In this document: piece after piece, positions 60,004 to 64,000 of the stretch
Layout of the letters: each line of letters begins with the position of its first letter
How positions within the stretch are numbered: position 1 is the stretch's first letter
Source of the DNA: Pontibacter anaerobius
Lineage (GTDB): Bacteria; Bacteroidota; Bacteroidia; Cytophagales; Hymenobacteraceae
Assembly: GCF_026241195.1 (NCBI RefSeq)
Contig: NZ_JAPFQO010000015.1
Span: 1 to 64,000 of the forward strand
Direction of reading: 5' to 3'
Length of the DNA: 64,000 nucleotides
The notes under the pieces: generated by a model
Seen by the model: the letters and a program-made list of their open reading frames with translations, nothing else
What the model was told of the DNA's origin: nothing
The model's database searches: none
Translations under genes and position numbers: made by a program

Positions 60004-62415
60004 ATGCGCGTAACGCTAACTATCGTTCTGGTGTTCTGCAGCTCGCTGGCTGCACTGGCCCAAACCTTCTCTATCTCTGGTAAAGTTACCAGTACCGCTA
60101 CGCAGCAGCCGGTGCCACAGGCCGAGGTGCTGCTCACCAACACGGGCTCCCTTTTTAAGGCTGATGCCAGGGGCAACTATACCATCAGCAACTTAAATCC
60201 AGGCGTTTATACTTTAACGGCCTACAGCGTGGGCTGGGGCTCGGCTACGCAGCAGGTAACCATCAGCAACGACAACGTTATACTTGATTTCTCGCTGAAG
60301 CAGCTGGAGGGACAGCTGCGCGAGGTGAACGTGAAGGGCCAGCAGGAGAAGACCTTTGGCATTACCCGCCTGAATTCGGTGGAAGGAGCCGCGATTTACG
60401 AAGGCAAGAAAAGCGAGGTGGTGGTACTGAATGACATTACGGCCAACAAAGCCACCAACAACAGCCGTCAGGTTTTCGCCAAGGTGGCCGGTCTCAACAT
60501 CTGGGAAAGCGACGGTGCCGGTCTGCAGTTGGGTATCGGAGGCCGTGGTCTCAGCCCGAACCGTACCTCCAACTTCAACACCCGCCAGAATGGCTACGAT
60601 ATCTCGGCCGATGCGCTGGGTTACCCGGAAAGCTACTACACTCCGCCTACCGAAGCGCTTGACCGAATCGAGGTAGTACGCGGTGCGGCCTCTTTGCAGT
60701 ATGGCACACAGTTCGGCGGCATGATCAATTTTGTGATGAAGGAGGGCCCGGAGGATAAACCGTTTGAGCTAACCACCCGCCAGACAGCCGGCTCATGGGG
60801 CCTTTTTAATTCTTTTAACAGCATCGGCGGCAGCAAAGGCAAGTTCCATTATTACGGCTTTTACCAGTACAAGCGCGGCGACGGCTGGCGCGACAACTCC
60901 GGCTTTGATGCACATACCGCCTTTAGCTCCGTGCACTACAAGCCAACCGAGAGGTTGGAAATCGGCTTCGATTATACTTACATGGACTACCTGGCGCAGC
61001 AGCCGGGTGGCTTAACAGATCTTGCATTTAACCAGGATGCACAGCAATCCATTCGCGACCGCAACTGGTTTAAGGTGAACTGGAACCTGATGGCCCTGAC
61101 ACTGGACTACCGCCTGAGCGAGCGCACGAAGCTGAACATCCGCAACTTTGGTTTGCTGGCGCAGCGCGATGCACTGGGCTATATGGGCAAAATTAGTCGC
61201 CCGGATGACCTGGCTGCCCCACGCACCCTGCTGCAAGACCAGTTCAACAACATAGGCAACGAAACGCGCCTGATACACCGCTACGACCTGGGCAAGTCCT
61301 TCTCAACGCTGCTGGTGGGAGCCCGCTATTACCGTGGTTTTACAGACCAGAAGCAGGGAGACGGGTCTGTTGCTGCTGACGCTGACTTCAGGTTCTACTC
61401 CGAAACAGGCGCGCCGAATGAATCCAACTACGATTACCTGAGCCAGAACATAGCCCTGTTTGCCGAGAACATCTTCAACATTACTCCAAAGCTAAGCATA
61501 ACCCCGGGCGTACGCTACGAGTGGATCAATACTAATGCCGATGGTAGCTACCGCAACGTGGTACCTGACCAGGCGGGTAATGTCATCTATGATGAAGTAG
61601 TGCCGGAAAAGCGCGAAAGCTCCCGTAACGTGCTGTTGCTGGGCGTTGGCCTGAGCTATAAGCCAAGCGAGCAGATGGAAGTATACGGCAACTTCTCGCA
61701 GAACTACCGCGCCATCAACTTCAACGACATGCGCGTGGTTAACCCAAACCAATTCGTGGACCAGAACCTGAAAGACGAAAGCGGCTACAGCGCCGACCTC
61801 GGCTTAAGGGGCAACATCAGCGGAGTACTGAACTACGATGCCAGCTTGTTTTACCTGGCCTATCAGGACCGTATCAACTTTAAGAATATTGAAGGCACCA
61901 CAGACCGTATCCGCACCAATGTCGGCGACTCGCGCAACATCGGCCTGGAGACTTTCATCGAAGCCGACCTGCTGAAACTATACTTTGGTGCAGACCACCC
62001 GACCAGCCTTTCGGCCTTCTCAAATGTGACGCTGGTAAACACAAAGTATAGCAGCCCCGAAAAAGCCATAGATGGCAACGAGGTGGAGTTGGCGCCAGCA
62101 GTAATCGCTAAAACGGGCCTGTCGTTTAAGCGCAACAACTTTAAGCTTGCCTACCAGTATAGCTACACTGCCCAACAGTATACTGATGCAGAAAACAGTA
62201 AACTGGAGCCAACGGCAGTAGTGGGTGTGATTCCGGCTTATTGGGTGATGGACCTTTCGGGCAGCTATACGTACAAGCGTTTCACGCTGGAGTCGGGCAT
62301 CAACAACCTGACAGATAACCGTTACTTTACGCGCCGTGCCACCGGCTACCCGGGCCCGGGCATTATCCCTTCGGATGCCCGCAACTACTATGTTACGCTG
62401 GAGTTTAAGCTGTAA
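60004..62415 (+). CDS. TonB-dependent receptor of the iron operon (FecA-like)
   Basis: An 803-aa outer-membrane transporter, 6 bp after the HTTM gene. Signal peptide (MRVTLTIVLVFCSSLAALAQ), a carboxypeptidase-regulatory-like domain (about residues 22-105), a plug (about 110-235; LNDITANKATNNSRQVFAKVAGLNIWESDGAG, RIEVVRGAASLQYGTQFGGMINFV) and a barrel ending in NYYVTLEFKL. The plug resembles ferric-dicitrate/siderophore receptors. Together with imelysin, DUF4856 and the Fur-like boxes, iron-complex uptake is likely. The substrate is not known. Confidence 0.92.
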   Translation: MRVTLTIVLVFCSSLAALAQTFSISGKVTSTATQQPVPQAEVLLTNTGSLFKADARGNYTISNLNPGVYTLTAYSVGWGSATQQVTISNDNVILDFSLKQLEGQLREVNVKGQQEKTFGITRLNSVEGAAIYEGKKSEVVVLNDITANKATNNSRQVFAKVAGLNIWESDGAGLQLGIGGRGLSPNRTSNFNTRQNGYDISADALGYPESYYTPPTEALDRIEVVRGAASLQYGTQFGGMINFVMKEGPEDKPFELTTRQTAGSWGLFNSFNSIGGSKGKFHYYGFYQYKRGDGWRDNSGFDAHTAFSSVHYKPTERLEIGFDYTYMDYLAQQPGGLTDLAFNQDAQQSIRDRNWFKVNWNLMALTLDYRLSERTKLNIRNFGLLAQRDALGYMGKISRPDDLAAPRTLLQDQFNNIGNETRLIHRYDLGKSFSTLLVGARYYRGFTDQKQGDGSVAADADFRFYSETGAPNESNYDYLSQNIALFAENIFNITPKLSITPGVRYEWINTNADGSYRNVVPDQAGNVIYDEVVPEKRESSRNVLLLGVGLSYKPSEQMEVYGNFSQNYRAINFNDMRVVNPNQFVDQNLKDESGYSADLGLRGNISGVLNYDASLFYLAYQDRINFKNIEGTTDRIRTNVGDSRNIGLETFIEADLLKLYFGADHPTSLSAFSNVTLVNTKYSSPEKAIDGNEVELAPAVIAKTGLSFKRNNFKLAYQYSYTAQQYTDAENSKLEPTAVVGVIPAYWVMDLSGSYTYKRFTLESGINNLTDNRYFTRRATGYPGPGIIPSDARNYYVTLEFKL

Positions 62416-62507
62416 TTTATACCTGTCGCCTGCAGCAGACCAATCATACTTTGGCTATGATGCCTGTAAAACTCAAGTTGCATGATACTTTTTTCTGGTA
62501 ATCTATT

Positions 62508-62586
62508 ACCCACCCCTAACCCCTCCGAGGAGGGGAATTACATGCACGAGTAAAAATTCCCCTCCTCGGAGGGGGTAGGGGTGGGT
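62508..62586. repeat. Long hairpin repeat, fragment G of the dispersed family
   Basis: Two 32-bp arms (62508-62539 and 62555-62586) are inverted copies with one mismatch, around a 15-bp loop. Each arm contains ACCCACCCCTAACCCCTCC / GAGGAGGGGAATT, the same block that opens copy F and appears in B. It lies 90 bp after the TonB receptor and may end the iron operon transcript. Confidence 0.8.
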
Positions 62587-62699
62587 TCAATCTAACAGCT
62601 GAGAACTCATGAACCTTGCATCTCGCAACTTGAGTTATAAAGTATAAACCCTTTGCCCTGTGGTTCAGACGACAATTATCAACCAACCGTTAAAATTCT

Positions 62700-62707
62700 T
62701 ACCTTTG
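62700..62707 (+). promoter_or_regulatory. -7 element of the ruvX-def promoter
   Basis: TACCTTTG lies 7 bp before the ruvX ATG, suggesting a leaderless or near-leaderless mRNA. Confidence 0.45.
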
Positions 62708-62714
62708 TAATACT

Positions 62715-63131
62715 ATGGGCAGAATTTTAGGGATTGACTACGGAACAAAGCGGGTGGGGCTGGCCGCTACGGACACGCTCCAGATAATCGCGAGCCCCTT
62801 AGAAACCGTTCATGCCCAGGATGTGTTGTCTTACCTGAAGGCTTATGTGCAGCGCGAGCCTGTGGAGGCGTTTGTGCTGGGGATGCCTAAGCGCCTTTCC
62901 GGCGAGGCCACCGACAATACGCAGCATGTGGTGGGTTTCCAGCGCAGGTTGCAGAAGGAGTTTCCGGCCATACCGGTGTACCTGGTGGACGAGCGCTTTA
63001 CCTCCAAGATCGCGCAGCAGACCATGCTGGCCGGCGGACTGAAGAAGAAGGCCCGTCAGGACAAGGCCACGGTAGACCGCATAAGCGCCGTGATTATTTT
63101 ACAGTCGTATTTAGAAAGCAGAAATATATGA
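62715..63131 (+). CDS. ruvX: Holliday-junction resolvase-like RuvX/YqgF
   Basis: A 138-aa RNase H-fold protein needed for pre-16S rRNA 5'-end processing and often described as a Holliday junction resolvase. Motifs: GIDYGTKRVGLA (catalytic Asp, about residue 7), VLGMPKRLSGEATDNT, YLVDERFTSKIA (Glu) and KATVDRISAVIILQSYL (Asp). The stop overlaps the def start by four bases (ATGA), so the two genes are translationally coupled. Confidence 0.96.
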   Translation: MGRILGIDYGTKRVGLAATDTLQIIASPLETVHAQDVLSYLKAYVQREPVEAFVLGMPKRLSGEATDNTQHVVGFQRRLQKEFPAIPVYLVDERFTSKIAQQTMLAGGLKKKARQDKATVDRISAVIILQSYLESRNI

Positions 63132-63697
63132 TTTACCCAATTACCGCCTACGGAGACCCGGTACTGAAAGAGCCGGCGCAGGACATTCCGAAGGATTTTC
63201 CGGAGCTGAAAGAGCTTGTTGAAGATATGTACGCCACCATGTACCACGCGCACGGCGTAGGCCTGGCCGCTCCGCAGATCAGCAAGGGCATCCGCCTATT
63301 CGTGATCGACTCGGAGCCGATGATGGACGACGAAGACCAGGGCAAGGGCGTAAAAAAGGCCTTTATTAACCCGGAGATTATAGAAGAAGACGGCGAAGAG
63401 TGGGGCTTTGAGGAAGGCTGCCTGAGCATACCTGGCGTACGTGAGGTGGTTTACCGCCCGGAGCGCATCGTTATCCGCTACTTCGACGAGGAGTGGAACG
63501 AGCACACAGACACCTACGATGGCATGACAGCCCGCGTGATCCAGCACGAGTATGACCACGTAGAGGGTATCCTATTCACCGATTACCTGTCTGGCCTGAA
63601 GAAGCGACTGATCAAAAACAAGTTGGCTAAAATATCGAAAGGCGAGGTAGACGCAGATTATAAAATGCGTTTCCCGAGCATGGCCAAGAGGCGCTAA
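63128..63697 (+). CDS. def: Peptide deformylase
   Basis: A 189-aa iron/zinc enzyme that removes the formyl group from nascent proteins. All three signature motifs are present: GVGLAAPQ (about residues 41-48), EGCLSIPG (about 97-104) and QHEYDHVEG (about 139-147). It overlaps ruvX by 4 bp. Confidence 0.98.
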   Translation: MIYPITAYGDPVLKEPAQDIPKDFPELKELVEDMYATMYHAHGVGLAAPQISKGIRLFVIDSEPMMDDEDQGKGVKKAFINPEIIEEDGEEWGFEEGCLSIPGVREVVYRPERIVIRYFDEEWNEHTDTYDGMTARVIQHEYDHVEGILFTDYLSGLKKRLIKNKLAKISKGEVDADYKMRFPSMAKRR

Positions 63698-63718
63698 AGT
63701 ATAGCCTTGCAAAAGTAT

Positions 63719-63754
63719 AAAAGGCGCCTGCTGTAAGTATAGCAGGCGCCTTTT
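63719..63754 (+). terminator. Terminator of ruvX-def, loop made by GTAAGTAT
   Basis: AAAAGGCGCCTGCT (63719-63732), loop GTAAGTAT, AGCAGGCGCCTTTT (63741-63754). It also sits 20 bp past the stop of the convergent GNAT remnant, so it would serve both. Confidence 0.93.
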
Positions 63755-63774
63755 ATACTTTATGGCAGTCCGGT

Positions 63775-63999
63775 TTATACTTGCTCAAACGCCTTCGGGT
63801 ACCGCACTGTTCCTGTCACTCCCTCCAGGCCTCCTTCCACCAGTTCAATGACCAAAAACACATTCTCCGGCGCTTCAAAAGGAGGACTTATGCGCCATTT
63901 AGCCGCTGGGGTAAAGCCGAACTTCGGTTATTAGCCTTCGTGGCTCAGCACAATCATAGAGCTGGAGCCGAGCGCTTTTGCTTTGCCGAGGCCATACTT
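63775..63999 (-). pseudogene. GNAT acetyltransferase (YhbS-like) interrupted by two adjacent stop codons; 5' part beyond the window
   Basis: The minus-strand frame from the window edge reads KYGLGKAKALGSSSMIVLSHEG, then TAA TAA (63933-63928), then continues in the same frame with PKFGFTPAAKWRISPPFE and VTGTVRYPKAFEQV before its natural stop at 63775. Intact YhbS-type acetyltransferases carry a YYP(K/R)FGF motif here, so the two stops replace the two tyrosine codons (TAT TAC to TAA TAA). Homology on both sides is in frame. It is either a recent pseudogene or, less likely, a sequencing error. The N-terminal half is outside the window. Confidence 0.7.
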
Positions 64000-64000
64000 T

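Noticed and set aside
1-64000. tRNA, rRNA, CRISPR arrays, transposases, phage genes
   Set aside because: I looked for cloverleaf ends, regularly spaced direct repeats, and transposase or integrase proteins and found none. The dispersed repeats are not regularly spaced and carry no transposase.

Overview
The window looks like chromosomal DNA of a Bacteroidota bacterium, most likely in the Cytophagales/Hymenobacteraceae (Pontibacter-like). That placement is inferred from gene content; no database was searched. Supporting signs are a type IX secretion (T9SS) set with a PorP/SprF protein and both type A and type B C-terminal sorting domains, SusC/FecA-like TonB receptors with N-terminal carboxypeptidase-regulatory domains, a bacillithiol-system YtxJ protein, a fused 2-oxoacid dehydrogenase E1, and promoters of the Bacteroidota form TTTG-N19/20-TAnnTTTG. 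There are no rRNA or tRNA genes, no CRISPR array and no transposase.

Layout. 0-7.7 kb: an alanine/saccharopine-dehydrogenase-like enzyme, gcvP, a DUF4136 lipoprotein and a TonB receptor. 7.9-15 kb: a minus-strand T9SS operon made of a giant surface protein (DUF3494 ice-binding-like head, two DUF11 domains, nine PKD-like repeats, type B sorting domain), PorP/SprF and a TPR-PD40-OmpA protein. 15.4-22 kb: lipA, an outer-membrane protein, ytxJ, two small envelope proteins, the fused E1 and an M16 peptidase. 22-28 kb: a MarR regulator with an Old Yellow Enzyme, ispF, an M28 peptidase and lutB. 29-35 kb: a split complex I locus. nuoA-B-C and nuoD lie on the minus strand, separated by about 3.2 kb of opposite-strand genes (an AT-rich MrcB/HNH nuclease, GNAT, a small membrane protein and a prohibitin). 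35.8-44.3 kb: housekeeping genes plus a second AT-rich nuclease-like gene, then sdaA and hemB. 45-52 kb: a T9SS subtilisin, a DUF5916 protein and an orphan GroES. 52.9-56 kb: hmgA and a C-terminal processing peptidase. 56.1-62.4 kb: an apparent Fur-controlled iron operon (DUF4856, imelysin, HTTM, TonB receptor). The right end holds ruvX-def and a broken GNAT gene.

Three things stand out beyond the genes. First, the word AAGTATA/TATACTT (often AAGTAT/ATACTT) is strongly over-represented in genes and between them; it forms the loop or stem of several terminators and coincides with use of the codon ATA inside genes. Second, a family of about 450-560 bp intergenic repeats occurs in at least five near-complete copies plus fragments, in both orientations. 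It carries a hairpin module whose arms change in a compensatory way, and three copies flank the pieces of the broken nuo locus. Third, two matching 22-bp Fur-box-like sites bracket a promoter in front of the iron operon that contains the HTTM (gamma-carboxylase-like) membrane protein.

Coordinates of CDS use the start codon I judged most likely. In several genes this is an internal ATG placed at a signal peptide or at the start of the conserved domain.
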